DNA of 64,000 nucleotides from Billgrantia saliphila (GTDB lineage: Bacteria > Pseudomonadota > Gammaproteobacteria > Pseudomonadales > Halomonadaceae): NCBI RefSeq assembly GCF_002930105.1, contig NZ_PJRN01000004.1, forward strand, positions 186,001-250,000, in the 5' to 3' direction. Both the position numbers and the translations under genes were made by a program. The notes under the pieces were generated by a model. The model saw only the letters and a program-made list of their open reading frames with translations, was not told the DNA's origin and did not search any database. Shown piece after piece: positions 35,498-48,903 of this stretch; the stretch's first letter is position 1, and every line of letters begins with the position of its first letter.

Positions 35498-36712
35498 TCA
35501 TGTCCTTCGTGCGGGTGGCTGTGCAACGGATTTCCCAGTGGGCGGGGCCGTTACCGGTGCGCTCGGCACTGCCCGGCTACTGCGTCGTTGATGCAATGCC
35601 CAGCCGAGCGCCGGCAACACGAGCATCGCCGAAGCCCAGGCGCAGGCGGCAAAGCCAAAGTGCAGGAAGATCGGCCGGTAGAGCAGCGCACCGGTGAAGA
35701 CGCTGACATAGGTGATGGCGCTGTAGAGCCCCATGATCGCACCGCGCTGCGCCGGGTCGAGTTCTCCCAAGCGGCGCAGCAGCAGGTTGAGACCGACATG
35801 GTTGCCGATGCCCCAGGCCAGGCAGAAGGCCAGCAGGAGCAGGGGCAACGCCGCCGTCAGCATCAATCCGAAGTAGGCGAGGATCAAGCCGGCAAAGGTG
35901 ACGCAGGCCGCCGTGCTCGCATCGTGGCGGTCGACCCAGCGCCCCAGCGGCGCGGCAATGCCGAAGCCGGTGCCATAGATCGCAATGGCCAGGCCTGAGA
36001 AGCTGGCAGGTCGCTGCAGGACATCGCCCAGGTGGGGGCCGAGGTAGAAGTACAGGCCATAGAACGCCGTCATGAAGGCTCCTACGTTGACCAGCACGGC
36101 AGACACCCCGGACACTCGCAGCGCGGTCAGCGGAGAGGTCGGCAGAACCGTACGAGCCGACTCCCCCCATTCACGGCAGCCTGCCACCCCCAGCGCCAGG
36201 CAAAGTGCCGCCACTGCCAGCGTCGCGAACACGGCCCGCCAATGCACCAGGTCGGCCAGCATCGCCGCGAGCCCGACACCCGCCACCAGGCTCAGGGTCC
36301 ATCCCGTCAGCACGAAGCTCAAGGTCTCGCTCTCGTGCCCCTTCTTCGCCACTTGGGCGGTCAGCGAATAGATCGCCGGTAGCGCCACGCCCGCCGCCAG
36401 CCCGGCAAGGGCCTGAGCGGCGATCAACATCCAGAGCCCAGGCGAGAACGCGGCAAGCCCCAGCGCCGTGGACAACGTCACCAAGGCACGCACCAGCGCG
36501 CGCTCGGCGCCGACACGGTCGGCCATGGAAGCCAGGAAGAGCGCGCTGCCCGCCGTGGCGAGGCCGTAGAGCGCCGCTGCCGTCATCACGTCGGCAGCAC
36601 TACGTCCCGGGAACGATCCCGCCACCGCCACGGAAATGGGACTCAGCGCCAGCGAATTGGCGCCGATCACTGCAATGGCCACGGTCAATAAAAGAAGAGG
36701 ACGAGTGATCAC
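35498..36712 (-). CDS. MFS transporter
   Basis: The protein has about 404 residues and 12 hydrophobic segments. Start: GTG at 36712, with GGAG six bases upstream; a TTG at 36724 is also in frame but lacks a site. ALYGLATAGSALFLASMADRVGAERALV carries the motif A-like loop. It begins an operon with a LysE exporter and is divergent from the Lrp/AsnC regulator (36780). Lrp control suggests an amino acid or related compound is exported. Confidence 0.85.
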   Translation of the reverse strand: MITRPLLLLTVAIAVIGANSLALSPISVAVAGSFPGRSAADVMTAAALYGLATAGSALFLASMADRVGAERALVRALVTLSTALGLAAFSPGLWMLIAAQALAGLAAGVALPAIYSLTAQVAKKGHESETLSFVLTGWTLSLVAGVGLAAMLADLVHWRAVFATLAVAALCLALGVAGCREWGESARTVLPTSPLTALRVSGVSAVLVNVGAFMTAFYGLYFYLGPHLGDVLQRPASFSGLAIAIYGTGFGIAAPLGRWVDRHDASTAACVTFAGLILAYFGLMLTAALPLLLLAFCLAWGIGNHVGLNLLLRRLGELDPAQRGAIMGLYSAITYVSVFTGALLYRPIFLHFGFAACAWASAMLVLPALGWALHQRRSSRAVPSAPVTAPPTGKSVAQPPARRT

Positions 36713-36779
36713 AGCTCGCTCCAAATGACGTTAGACACTAACATTGAAGAAAGGAATCTCATTCGGAGCAATTGCGAAA

Positions 36780-37328
36780 ATGCCGAACCTGGAAAAAACA
36801 GAAACCGTTCGGGACAAGGCCCAAGAGGCTCGTCCGCTGGATGCCTTCGACCGAAGAATATTAGGTGAACTGGCTCAGGATGCCGGACTCAGCTACGCCG
36901 AGTTGGGTAGCCGCGCCGGGCTCTCGGCTCCGGCCGTGCACGAACGGGTGAAACGGCTGCGTGCCACGGGGCGCATCCGCGGCACCGTGGCGGTACTGGA
37001 TGGTCCCGCCACGGGCAAGCCCTTCCTGGCCTTCGTTCATGTCGATTCCACCGGCTGGGGCAAGACACAGGAACTGTTGGCGCTCGCGGAACTGCCCGAA
37101 GTCGAGGAGATCCACTCCGTGGCCGGCGATACCTGCATGCTGCTCAAGGTGCGCTGCGCCAGCAGCCGTGCCCTGGAGGGCCTGCTCGCCCGGCTCTATG
37201 CCCTGCCGAGCGTCAAGGCCACCCGCAGCTACGTGGTGCTGTCGACCTTCCTCGAACGCACCCCGCAAGCGGAAATCACCGAAGCGCTGGAAGAAAAGAG
37301 GAACCCGCTCGACATCGCTACAGGGTGA
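36780..37328 (+). CDS. Lrp/AsnC-family transcriptional regulator
   Basis: The protein has 182 residues, slightly longer than the usual 150-165 because of an N-terminal tail. The helix-turn-helix is LDAFDRRILGELAQDAGLSYAELGSRAGLSAPAVHERVKRL in form (about 21-62), and the C-terminal half is the RAM ligand-binding sandwich (GDTCMLLKVRC). A TTG at 36744 is an alternative start. The gene is divergent from the MFS-LysE operon, its likely target; Lrp proteins sense amino acids. The last ten bases overlap the convergent GNAT gene. Confidence 0.9.
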   Translation: MPNLEKTETVRDKAQEARPLDAFDRRILGELAQDAGLSYAELGSRAGLSAPAVHERVKRLRATGRIRGTVAVLDGPATGKPFLAFVHVDSTGWGKTQELLALAELPEVEEIHSVAGDTCMLLKVRCASSRALEGLLARLYALPSVKATRSYVVLSTFLERTPQAEITEALEEKRNPLDIATG

Positions 37329-37800
37329 AGCGCTTGAAGATACGATCGACCGGCGTTCCGTCCCGAAGGGGAACGCCGCGCCATACATCATAGGTTTCGA
37401 AGCCAAGCCGGGCATAATAGGCGAGCCCTGCCGCATTGTCGGCCCTGATGGTGGCATTGATGGCATGCAGGCCGGCACGCCGCGCTTGCTCGAACGTGGC
37501 GGCGAAAAGCGCCGTGCCTACCCCCGGCGGCCTGGGGAAGGTTCTGGCGAACGTCGCGATGTCGGCCCAGCCGTCGGGTAGCGACTGGCTCAGGTCCAAC
37601 GCCTGGAAGCCCAGCATCTTGCCATCGCGATCCTCGGCGACGACGCAGCAGAGGGAATGCTCTCCGGTGAGATACCATTCCCTGGCCTTCGCTTCGCTCA
37701 AGGGCGCTTCGACGGCCGTGACACCCCCCACCACAACATAGGCATTCAATATCGCGGCCATCTCGGCGACATCCCGAGCGGTGGCGTTGCGTACCTGCAC
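37318..37800 (-). CDS. GNAT-family N-acetyltransferase (phosphinothricin type)
   Basis: The protein has 160 residues. It has the acetyl-CoA loop PPGVGTALFAATFEQA and the C-terminal motif ATIRADNAAGLAYYARLGFETYDV, typical of the PAT/YwnH-like branch that acetylates phosphinothricin, methionine sulfoximine or related amino acids. Start is GTG at 37800 with AGGAA seven bases upstream. It converges with the Lrp gene and is followed on the same strand by nothing close. Upstream in the same orientation, 11 bases away, ends ada. Confidence 0.87.
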   Translation of the reverse strand: MQVRNATARDVAEMAAILNAYVVVGGVTAVEAPLSEAKAREWYLTGEHSLCCVVAEDRDGKMLGFQALDLSQSLPDGWADIATFARTFPRPPGVGTALFAATFEQARRAGLHAINATIRADNAAGLAYYARLGFETYDVWRGVPLRDGTPVDRIFKRFTL

Positions 37801-37810
37801 CGGCTATTTC

Positions 37811-38932
37811 CTAAGTCGGTTCCATGTAAAGAATCCTAGCCCCCGAGACGCCCGACCGACCGGCGGCTTCCCGTTCGAGCAGTGCCCGTTTGCGTTCTAC
37901 GCCCCACCGATAGCCCGAGAGCGCCCCGTCGGTACGCACGACCCGGTGGCAGGGAATGGCGAGCGCAATGGTATTGGAGGCGCAGGCCCTGGCCACGGCG
38001 CGCACCGCCCGAGGAGAGCCGATTTTCTCCGCCAGCTCCGCATAGCTGATGGTGGTACCCACCGGGATCTCGGTCAGCGCCTGCCAGACCCGCTGCTGGA
38101 AGGCAGTGCCACGAATGTCCAGCGGCAGCGACAGCCCGACGCCGGGAGCCTCGACGAAGCCCACCACTCGGGCCACCCAGGCGTCGAAATCCGCTCCCCC
38201 CGGGACCAGGTTGGCGTTCGCGAAGCGATCCTGGAACTCCTGCAACAACCGTTCCGGATCGTTCCCCAGGGAAATGGCGCAGATGCCCTTTTCGCTGGCC
38301 GCTACCAGTATCGTGCCCAGTGAGCACTCGCCCAGAGCGAAGTGGATCTTCATGCCCTCCCCTCCCGAACGATATCGCTTCGGCGTCATGCCAAGCATGT
38401 GGGTCGAATCGGCGTAAAAGCGTCCGCTGGAGTGGTAACCCGCTTCGTAGATTGCCTCGGTCACCGTCTCGCTGTTCAGCAGTTCGGCCCGCACCCGCTC
38501 GGCACGCCATGCCACGGCGTAGGCCCTGGGCGTCAGGCCGGTAATCGACTTGAATATACGGTGGAAATGGAAGCGGCTCAGGCCCGCGGCTTGTGCCAAT
38601 TCGTCGAGCGAGGGGAGTTCGTCCGATGTTTCGATGAGACGACAGGCCTTGGCGACACTCTGGACGTGCCGCTGGGTCAACGATAGCTCCTGGGGTCGAC
38701 AGCGCTGGCACGGCCGATAGCCGGCCTGCTCGGCGGCCGCCGCATCGGCATGAAATTCGGCGTTTTCACGGCGCGGTCGGCGCGATGCGCAGGTGGGACG
38801 ACAATAGATCCCGGTGGTACGCACCGCATAGACGAAAGCGTCTTCCGCCGCCGCGTCGCGGGCCAGTACCGCCGCCCATTTCGTTTCATCGGAATCGAAG
38901 GTGACGAGTGACTCTGTCGGTGTCTCGATCAT
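37811..38932 (-). CDS. ada: Bifunctional Ada: DNA methyl acceptor and transcription regulator
   Basis: The protein has 373 residues. The N-terminal zinc domain has Cys44, 48, 75 and 78, with Cys44 as phosphotriester methyl acceptor. The middle AraC-type DNA-binding domain spans 85-188. The C-terminal O6-methylguanine transferase has IPCHRVV with active Cys328. GGAGG seven bases upstream supports the ATG at 38932. Methylated Ada activates its own gene and other repair genes. A second alkylation-repair operon (alkA fusion plus ogt) lies at 9826-11827. The GNAT gene follows by 10 bases and could be cotranscribed. Confidence 0.95.
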   Translation of the reverse strand: MIETPTESLVTFDSDETKWAAVLARDAAAEDAFVYAVRTTGIYCRPTCASRRPRRENAEFHADAAAAEQAGYRPCQRCRPQELSLTQRHVQSVAKACRLIETSDELPSLDELAQAAGLSRFHFHRIFKSITGLTPRAYAVAWRAERVRAELLNSETVTEAIYEAGYHSSGRFYADSTHMLGMTPKRYRSGGEGMKIHFALGECSLGTILVAASEKGICAISLGNDPERLLQEFQDRFANANLVPGGADFDAWVARVVGFVEAPGVGLSLPLDIRGTAFQQRVWQALTEIPVGTTISYAELAEKIGSPRAVRAVARACASNTIALAIPCHRVVRTDGALSGYRWGVERKRALLEREAAGRSGVSGARILYMEPT

Positions 38933-39171
38933 GACGGGCCTCCGTGGGGGTTCGGCGTTATCCATGAGTCCAGGATGAACCTTGGGCCCGCCGGACACAC
39001 TCCGTCCCTTGCTTTCAAAACGAGCCAGCCCCTCGCAACATCCGCAGCATAGCATTGCCTGGGCTTTTCGATTCAGCGGCAAGAAGCGGAGTGAGTCCAC
39101 CGGCGCTTTCCCTCAGTGTTCGGCATGGGGGACGCGACGACGTCCCCAGCCAACCCATAGAGGACTTCCAG

Positions 39172-39942
39172 ATGAACACACTTGCCGGAAAAGTCGCCAT
39201 CGTCACCGGAGCCAGCTCGGGAATCGGCCATGCCACCGCCCTGCTCTTCGCTCGCGAAGGCGCGCGGGTCGTAGTGAGCGCACGCCGCCAGGCCGAACTC
39301 GATGCCCTGGTCGCCACCATTGCGCAAGCCGGAGGCACGGCCGTGGCCGTCAGCGGCGACATACGGGACGAGCCTTTGGCTCAACGCCTGGTCGAAACTG
39401 CCGTCGAGCGCTTCGGCGGCCTGGATATCGCCTTCAACAATGCCGGTATGGTCGGCCCCTCACAGCCGGTGCACGACCTGGCGACGAGCGACTGGCATGA
39501 CGTGATCGACATCAACCTGACCGGCGCCTACCTCGGCGCCAAGTACCAGATTCCCGCGCTGCTACAGCGTGGCGGCGGTTGCCTGCTGTTCACGTCGAGC
39601 TTCGTCGGCCATACCGCCGGCATGCCGGGCATGGCAGCCTATGCCGCCGGCAAGGCCGGTATTCTCGGCCTGGTGAGATGCCTCGCCGTGGAGCTGGGCG
39701 CGCATGGCATCCGTGCCAACGCGCTACTGCCCGGCGGCACCGACACGCCCGCGAGCATCACCAATGCGCCCGATGCCGGTCCGGAAGTACTGGCCTTTGT
39801 CGAAGGTCTGCACGCACTCAAGCGAATGGCCAAGCCGGAGGAGATCGCCCAGGCAGCCCTGTATCTCGCCTCCGACGCAGCGAGCTTCGTCACCGGGGCG
39901 GCGATGCCGGTCGACGGCGGCGTCTCGATCAACCGCACCTGA
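39172..39942 (+). CDS. Short-chain dehydrogenase/reductase
   Basis: The protein has 256 residues. TGASSGIGHATALLFAREGARVVVSARR forms the NADP(H)-binding Rossmann start (basic residues favour NADPH). NNAG is present at about 87-90, and the catalytic site is TSSFVGH with YAAGKAGILG. The C-terminus MPVDGGVSINRT is typical. The gene stands alone, after ada on the other strand. A perfect 11-bp terminator stem follows. Substrate unknown. Confidence 0.92.
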   Translation: MNTLAGKVAIVTGASSGIGHATALLFAREGARVVVSARRQAELDALVATIAQAGGTAVAVSGDIRDEPLAQRLVETAVERFGGLDIAFNNAGMVGPSQPVHDLATSDWHDVIDINLTGAYLGAKYQIPALLQRGGGCLLFTSSFVGHTAGMPGMAAYAAGKAGILGLVRCLAVELGAHGIRANALLPGGTDTPASITNAPDAGPEVLAFVEGLHALKRMAKPEEIAQAALYLASDAASFVTGAAMPVDGGVSINRT

Positions 39943-39948
39943 CCGTCA

Positions 39949-39983
39949 GGAAACGGTGCCGCCCTCTTGGCAGCACCGTTTCC
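39949..39983 (+). terminator. Terminator hairpin after the SDR gene
   Basis: GGAAACGGTGC and GCACCGTTTCC form a perfect 11-bp stem seven bases past the SDR stop. It is followed by TATTC only, not a full T-tract. Confidence 0.6.
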
Positions 39984-40211
39984 TATTCAGCATGCTCAAA
40001 CGCCCTGCTACCCTCCAGTCAGAAGCGGCGCCCCGGTGAGCGCTTACTTACCTGAAAAGTCAATCTCGACAGCTTCTCCTGCGAACATAATGTCCTTGAA
40101 GCGCTGCCGCCCCACCGATCGGCAGAAAGAAAGTGAGCGATCGAGTCGAAATCGACTACGGTGAATCGACGAAGAGGAGTAACACCAACAACAACCCTCT
40201 GGAGACCCACC

Positions 40212-40637
40212 ATGCAGCTTTCCACCTACCTGATCTTCGACGGCAACTGCCGCGATGCCTTCGATTTCTATCAGCGCTGCTTTGACGCCAAGCTCGAGGC
40301 CATGGCCACCTACGCCGAGATGCCCGACAGCGAGGGTATGGAAATACCCGAGCAAGCCCGCAACCTGGTGATGCACGCCCGGCTACGCATCGGCAGCCAG
40401 ATGCTGATGGCCTCGGACAACTCTCCCATGTGCCCAGCGCCCTACGAAGGCATCAAGGGTGCGAGCATTGCGGTCGGCGTCGATTCCGTACAGGAAGCCG
40501 AGCGGCTCTTCAACGCCCTGGCCGACAACGGCACCGTGCAGATGCCGCTCGAGGAAACCTTCTGGGCGCATCGCTTCGGCATGCTGGTGGATCGATTTGG
40601 CGTTGCCTGGATGATCAACTACGACAAGGCGGAGTAA
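40212..40637 (+). CDS. PhnB-like VOC-family protein
   Basis: The protein has 141 residues. It starts MQLSTYLIFDGNCRDAFDFYQRCFDAKL, as in PhnB/YjdN and 3-demethylubiquinone methyltransferase-like VOC proteins, and has GSQMLMASDNSP and the end ETFWAHRFGMLVDRFGVAWMINY. The family is probably a metal-free VOC fold of unknown function; the name PhnB does not show a phosphonate role. It is probably cotranscribed with the DUF1428 protein 89 bases downstream. Confidence 0.9.
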   Translation: MQLSTYLIFDGNCRDAFDFYQRCFDAKLEAMATYAEMPDSEGMEIPEQARNLVMHARLRIGSQMLMASDNSPMCPAPYEGIKGASIAVGVDSVQEAERLFNALADNGTVQMPLEETFWAHRFGMLVDRFGVAWMINYDKAE

Positions 40638-40726
40638 GCATTCGCTTGCAGCAGTAGGATTTCGAGGATTTCAACGGGCGCGGCGATCGAGCGCTTTCGC
40701 CGCCTGGGCACGCTATAGGGAGAAAA

Positions 40727-41086
40727 ATGATGAAATACATCGACGGTTTCGTGCTGCCGGTCCCCAAGGACAAGCTCGACGAGTACATTGCCATAGCCCG
40801 GCAGGCGGGCGAGGTCTGGCGAGAATACGGTGCGCTGGAGTACATGGAGTGCGTTGCCGACGACGTGCAGCCCGGCAAGCTGACCTCGTTTCCCCAGAGC
40901 GTCGACCTGAAGGAGGGCGAGACGGTGATCTTTTCCTACATCGTCTACGAGTCCCGGGAACAGCGCGACCAGGTGAACGAAAAGGTGATGCAGGATCCCC
41001 GCATCGCCGGCTTCGACCCCAAGACCATGCCCTTCGACATGAAGCGCATGTTCTGGGGCGGGTTCAAGGCGGTCGTCGAGCTGTAA
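40727..41086 (+). CDS. DUF1428 family protein
   Basis: The protein has 119 residues. It matches the DUF1428 family: KYIDGFVLPVPKDKLDEY, then EYGALEYMECVADDV, FSYIVYESREQRDQVNEKVMQDPR and the C-terminal DMKRMFWGGFKAVVEL. The fold is like the ABM ferredoxin-like fold. No function is known. GGGAGAAAA lies upstream of the start. It often lies next to VOC or other small stress proteins, as here. The quinone oxidoreductase gene converges after 21 bases. Confidence 0.92.
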   Translation: MMKYIDGFVLPVPKDKLDEYIAIARQAGEVWREYGALEYMECVADDVQPGKLTSFPQSVDLKEGETVIFSYIVYESREQRDQVNEKVMQDPRIAGFDPKTMPFDMKRMFWGGFKAVVEL

Positions 41087-41107
41087 TACCTGCGCCAGGA
41101 TCGGGTC

Positions 41108-42115
41108 TCAGAATTCGAGACAGATCTTGCCGAAGTGGCGGCCGGCCTCTTCGTGGCGGAAGGCATCGGCAATCTCGTCGAGGCTGAAGCTGCTATCGAG
41201 GATCGGCCGCATGCCGCTGGCCTCGATGCCACGGATCATCTCTTGCTGGTGAATGCGGCTGCCGACGATCAGTCCCTGCAGGCGCGCCTGCTTGGCCATC
41301 AGCTTGGCGGTGGGCACCTCGCCGCCTCGGCCGGTCAGCACGCCGATCAACGAAATGTGGCCGCCGATGCGCACCGCCTCGATGGACTGCGGCAACGTGC
41401 CGGGCCCCCCAACTTCGATCACGTGATCGACACCGCGCCCTTCGGTGAGCTCCTTGACGCGCTTGCCCCACTCCGGTTCTGCCTTGTAGTTGAGCGTATG
41501 GTCGGCGCCCAACTGCTGCAGGCGCTCGATCTTTTCGTCCGAAGACGACGTGGCGATCACTCGTGCGCCCATTGCCTTGGCGAATTGCAGGGCGAAGATC
41601 GACACCCCGCCGGTGCCCAGGGTCAGGACGGTATCACCCGCCTTGAGGCCGGCATCGACCACCAGCGCGCGCCAGGCGGTCAGCCCTGCGGTGGTCAAGG
41701 TCGCGGCCTCGGCATGGCTATAACCCTCGGGCGCGTGGGTGAACCAGGTCGCCGGGCGCACCACCTGCTCTCGGGCGTAGCCGTCGACGCCGTCGCCGGG
41801 CGTGGTCTTGAAGTCGCCCACCCGTGCCGGGCCATCGAGCCAGTAGGGGAAGAAGGTGGAGACCACGGCATCGCCCACCGCAAACTCCTCGACGCCGTCA
41901 CCGACCGCCTCGACCACACCGGCACCATCCGACATCGGGATGCGGCCATCCTCGGTCGGCATGTTGCCCGAGACGACGCCGTAGTCGTGGAAATTGAGCG
42001 AGCTGGCATGAACCCGGACGCGAATCTCACCGGGCTCCGGCTCACCGGGCGCGGGCTGCTCGCCCACCTCAAGACGATCCAGGCCGCCGGGGCGGCGTAC
42101 GGTAACCACTTTCAT
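41108..42115 (-). CDS. Zinc-free medium-chain alcohol dehydrogenase/NADPH:quinone reductase-like protein
   Basis: The protein has 335 residues. The GroES-like N-terminal half has SSLNFHDYGVVSGNMPTEDGRIPMSDGAGVVEAVGDGV, and lacks the structural-zinc Cys cluster. The Rossmann half has TLGTGGVSIFALQFAKAMGARVIATSSSDEK (about 165-195), which selects NADP(H). GGAG lies upstream of the ATG at 42115. It resembles zinc-binding-dehydrogenase-like/quinone reductase-related proteins. Substrate unknown. Confidence 0.9.
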   Translation of the reverse strand: MKVVTVRRPGGLDRLEVGEQPAPGEPEPGEIRVRVHASSLNFHDYGVVSGNMPTEDGRIPMSDGAGVVEAVGDGVEEFAVGDAVVSTFFPYWLDGPARVGDFKTTPGDGVDGYAREQVVRPATWFTHAPEGYSHAEAATLTTAGLTAWRALVVDAGLKAGDTVLTLGTGGVSIFALQFAKAMGARVIATSSSDEKIERLQQLGADHTLNYKAEPEWGKRVKELTEGRGVDHVIEVGGPGTLPQSIEAVRIGGHISLIGVLTGRGGEVPTAKLMAKQARLQGLIVGSRIHQQEMIRGIEASGMRPILDSSFSLDEIADAFRHEEAGRHFGKICLEF

Positions 42116-42396
42116 TGCACTCTCCTCTAACGTAATGACGAACGTCACGGAATAATAGGACGGTTCATCGAAACGACATCGATTCTGCGATTGCCTGAAG
42201 AACCTTGGCAGCCCTCACTGGCTCAGACAACCACAGCCGTTTTAGTGAACACAGCGTTAAAACTTAATCGAATCCATTGGGTCAAAGCATTTGTCGACCA
42301 GCGAGAAAACTGCCACCCTCAATTCGTAGGCACGCCTCTCGTAGGGACAGTGAGCGTCCCGGGGGTCGCCCCATCCACCCACAGGAGGACATGCGC

Positions 42397-42555
42397 ATGG
42401 GAATCATCGAAGCGCTGACCGTGAGCGTGGCCGCAGTGGCACTGTTGGCTCTGGCCTACGCCATGAGCGAGAAGCAGCGGCGCCCCATCCGCAAGGAAGT
42501 GCGTATCGAGGAGCATGAGCGCGAGCCTTACCGGAACCGTGTGCGGCGCAAGTAA
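42397..42555 (+). CDS. Small single-pass membrane protein
   Basis: This 52-residue protein is not assigned to a family. Residues 2-22 form one hydrophobic helix (IIEALTVSVAAVALLALAYA), then a highly charged tail rich in Arg, Lys and Glu follows. AGGAGG lies 8 bases before the ATG at 42397; the earlier ATG at 42391 is too close to it. A good Rho-independent terminator follows 27 bases past the stop, supporting a real transcription unit. Function unknown. Position next to lhr appears incidental. Confidence 0.7.
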   Translation: MGIIEALTVSVAAVALLALAYAMSEKQRRPIRKEVRIEEHEREPYRNRVRRK

Positions 42556-42581
42556 TCCAGACCCGCGACAGATCGTTCGAC

Positions 42582-42620
42582 AGCCCCCGGCACCTTGCGG
42601 TGCCAGGGGCTGCTTCTTTT
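42582..42620 (+). terminator. Rho-independent terminator after the small membrane protein gene
   Basis: AGCCCC-C-GGCACC pairs with GGTGCC-A-GGGGCT around a TTGC loop, 12 base pairs with one C/A mismatch, and is followed by GCTTCTTTTG. It lies just past the end of lhr on the other strand and could serve both. Confidence 0.75.
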
Positions 42621-42623
42621 GTT

Positions 42624-47003
<4,380 letters not shown>

Positions 47004-47111
47004 GGGCGCTCCGGATAGCTCATGTCTCTTCAAACGTAATCGAGCGGATGGCAGAACGCGATAGCGCCGATAGAAAACGATATGGCTAAGTGCCGCTAGG
47101 ACTTCCTAGCC

Positions 47112-47132
47112 GGCCAGCCCCAGGGACTGGCC
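47112..47132. terminator. Short hairpin in the lhr upstream gap
   Basis: GGCCAG-N9-CTGGCC sits between the divergently ended MFS gene (stop at 47237) and lhr (start 47003). It could terminate the MFS transcript or be a regulatory site for lhr. No T-run is adjacent. Confidence 0.3.
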
Positions 47133-47236
47133 ACCAGTGCGAAGGCAACCTGAAGCCAGCTCCTTCGTTGCGTGCATCATGCATAGCGAATCGGCAGTGA
47201 AGCGCTCAGCCTCGAAGTGCACTGCTTCGTCGGATG

Positions 47237-48796
47237 CTAATGGCCGCTGCCGCTGACATTGCGGAGCGCCATTACGACAGCAGCGGCAATAATCGACATG
47301 GCGACTCCGATCATTGCGGCAACCATGAAGGCTCCGGCAAAGCTGTCCTGGGCCGCGGCCACGAGGCGTATTGCAGCCTCTCCCGGCAACGCAGCCGAGG
47401 CTTCAATGGCAGCACCGATGCTATCTCGCGCTCCCGCAAGGGCGTCGGGCGACAGTTCGTCAGGCAGTAGCGGGCCGATCCTGGCGCGATAAAGGCCGAC
47501 AACGATGCTACCGAGCACGGCAATCCCGAGCGCCCCGCCCAGTTCAGAGCTGGTTTCAGCAAGTGCAGCAGCGGAACCTGCCCTCTCCGCCGGAGCGGAG
47601 CCTACGATCAGGTCGGTCGCAAGCGTGAACACAGGCGCCAACCCGATCGAGAACACGAACGTTGCGATCACGAGCAGCGGGAATGCTTGCTCGAGCAGCG
47701 CATAGGCGAGCAGGCCAAAGCCGAAGGCTGCGATGACAAGACTGAACGCCATGATGGTTGTCGACTGCAGGAAGCGAAGCATGGCCGGAGCGAGAAACGA
47801 GCCACTCACAAAGCCGATTGCCGAAAACAGCGTCCACATCCCCGCTTCCATCGGCCCCATCCCAACCACAAGTTGGAGATGCTGGGCCAGGATCAGCAGC
47901 GTGCCGAATGCCAAGAAGAAGCCTGCCAGGTTGACCAGCAGCGCCACTAGGAAGCGTGACGAGCGCAACAGCCGTATATCGATCATGGGACTGACAAGTC
48001 GCTGCTGGCGGCGTGCAAATGCCCACCCCAGCCCCACGCCTAGCAGCAGCGAAGCAACAGACATGGCACTGAGATCTCCCACGGCAACGTGTTTCATCCC
48101 ATAGACCAGGGCCAGCATGGTCAGGATCGACATGACGGCGCTGATCACATCGATGCGCGTGCCGGAAGCGTCCCTGTGCTCCGGCAGGATAAAGGGGCCG
48201 ACGGTGAGAAGCATGACCATGACAGGTATGGCGATCAGGAACACCGATCCCCACCAGAAGTATTCCAACAGCACCCCGCCGACCAGTGGGCCGATAGCCC
48301 CTCCGATGGCGAAGCTTGCCATCCAGACGCCGATCGCGAAGCTGCGCTGGCGTTCGTCCCCGAACATACTGCGGATCAGCGAGAGCGTGGACGGTGCCAG
48401 GGTGGCAGCGGCAAGGCCCAGCAGGGCACGCGCCGCGATCAGCAATTCGGCACTGCTGGAGAAAGCCGCGAAGAACGAAGCGAGACCGAAGGCGGCAGCA
48501 CCCAGCATCAGCAGGAGACGACGACCGATTCGATCGCCGATGGCGCCCATGGTGATCAGGGCGCCGGCGAGGACGAAACCATAGATATCCATGATCCATA
48601 GCGTCTGCTCCGCACTCGGCCCGAGATCGGCGATGATGTGCGGAACGGCCAGATTCAAAACCGTCAGATCCATCGAATAGAGCAGGCACGGAAGGGCCAG
48701 CATGGCGAGCCCCCACCATTCGCGACTCCCCGCTTTGGGGCTTTCGCCACGGTCATCGGTCGATGCCGGCCCGTGCAGTGACGTCGTGGTAGTCAT
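47237..48796 (-). CDS. MFS transporter of the DHA2 (QacA/SmvA) type
   Basis: The protein has 519 residues and 14 predicted helices. CLLYSMDLTVLNLAVPHIIADLG and YGFVLAGALITMGAIGDRIGRRLLLM are as in SmvA/QacA-type quaternary ammonium and dye exporters, and similar in layout to the protein at 32347. The start at 48796 has AGAGGAAGAGGG upstream. The SDR gene lies upstream on the same strand (107-base gap), the LysR gene divergently beyond it. The two are probably one LysR-controlled transcript. Confidence 0.92.
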   Translation of the reverse strand: MTTTTSLHGPASTDDRGESPKAGSREWWGLAMLALPCLLYSMDLTVLNLAVPHIIADLGPSAEQTLWIMDIYGFVLAGALITMGAIGDRIGRRLLLMLGAAAFGLASFFAAFSSSAELLIAARALLGLAAATLAPSTLSLIRSMFGDERQRSFAIGVWMASFAIGGAIGPLVGGVLLEYFWWGSVFLIAIPVMVMLLTVGPFILPEHRDASGTRIDVISAVMSILTMLALVYGMKHVAVGDLSAMSVASLLLGVGLGWAFARRQQRLVSPMIDIRLLRSSRFLVALLVNLAGFFLAFGTLLILAQHLQLVVGMGPMEAGMWTLFSAIGFVSGSFLAPAMLRFLQSTTIMAFSLVIAAFGFGLLAYALLEQAFPLLVIATFVFSIGLAPVFTLATDLIVGSAPAERAGSAAALAETSSELGGALGIAVLGSIVVGLYRARIGPLLPDELSPDALAGARDSIGAAIEASAALPGEAAIRLVAAAQDSFAGAFMVAAMIGVAMSIIAAAVVMALRNVSGSGH

Positions 48797-48903
48797 CCCT
48801 CTTCCTCTCGCAGGTAATGGCAGGCACTGCTCAGCCAACCGGTCGAACGCGCCTGAAGAGATAATCCATGAGGGGCGCTCCGACGGGTGCGCCCCGGTTG
48901 AGT

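Noticed and set aside
40212..40637. Phosphonate metabolism role from the PhnB name
   Set aside because: No phn genes are nearby, and PhnB-like VOC proteins are not shown to act on phosphonates.
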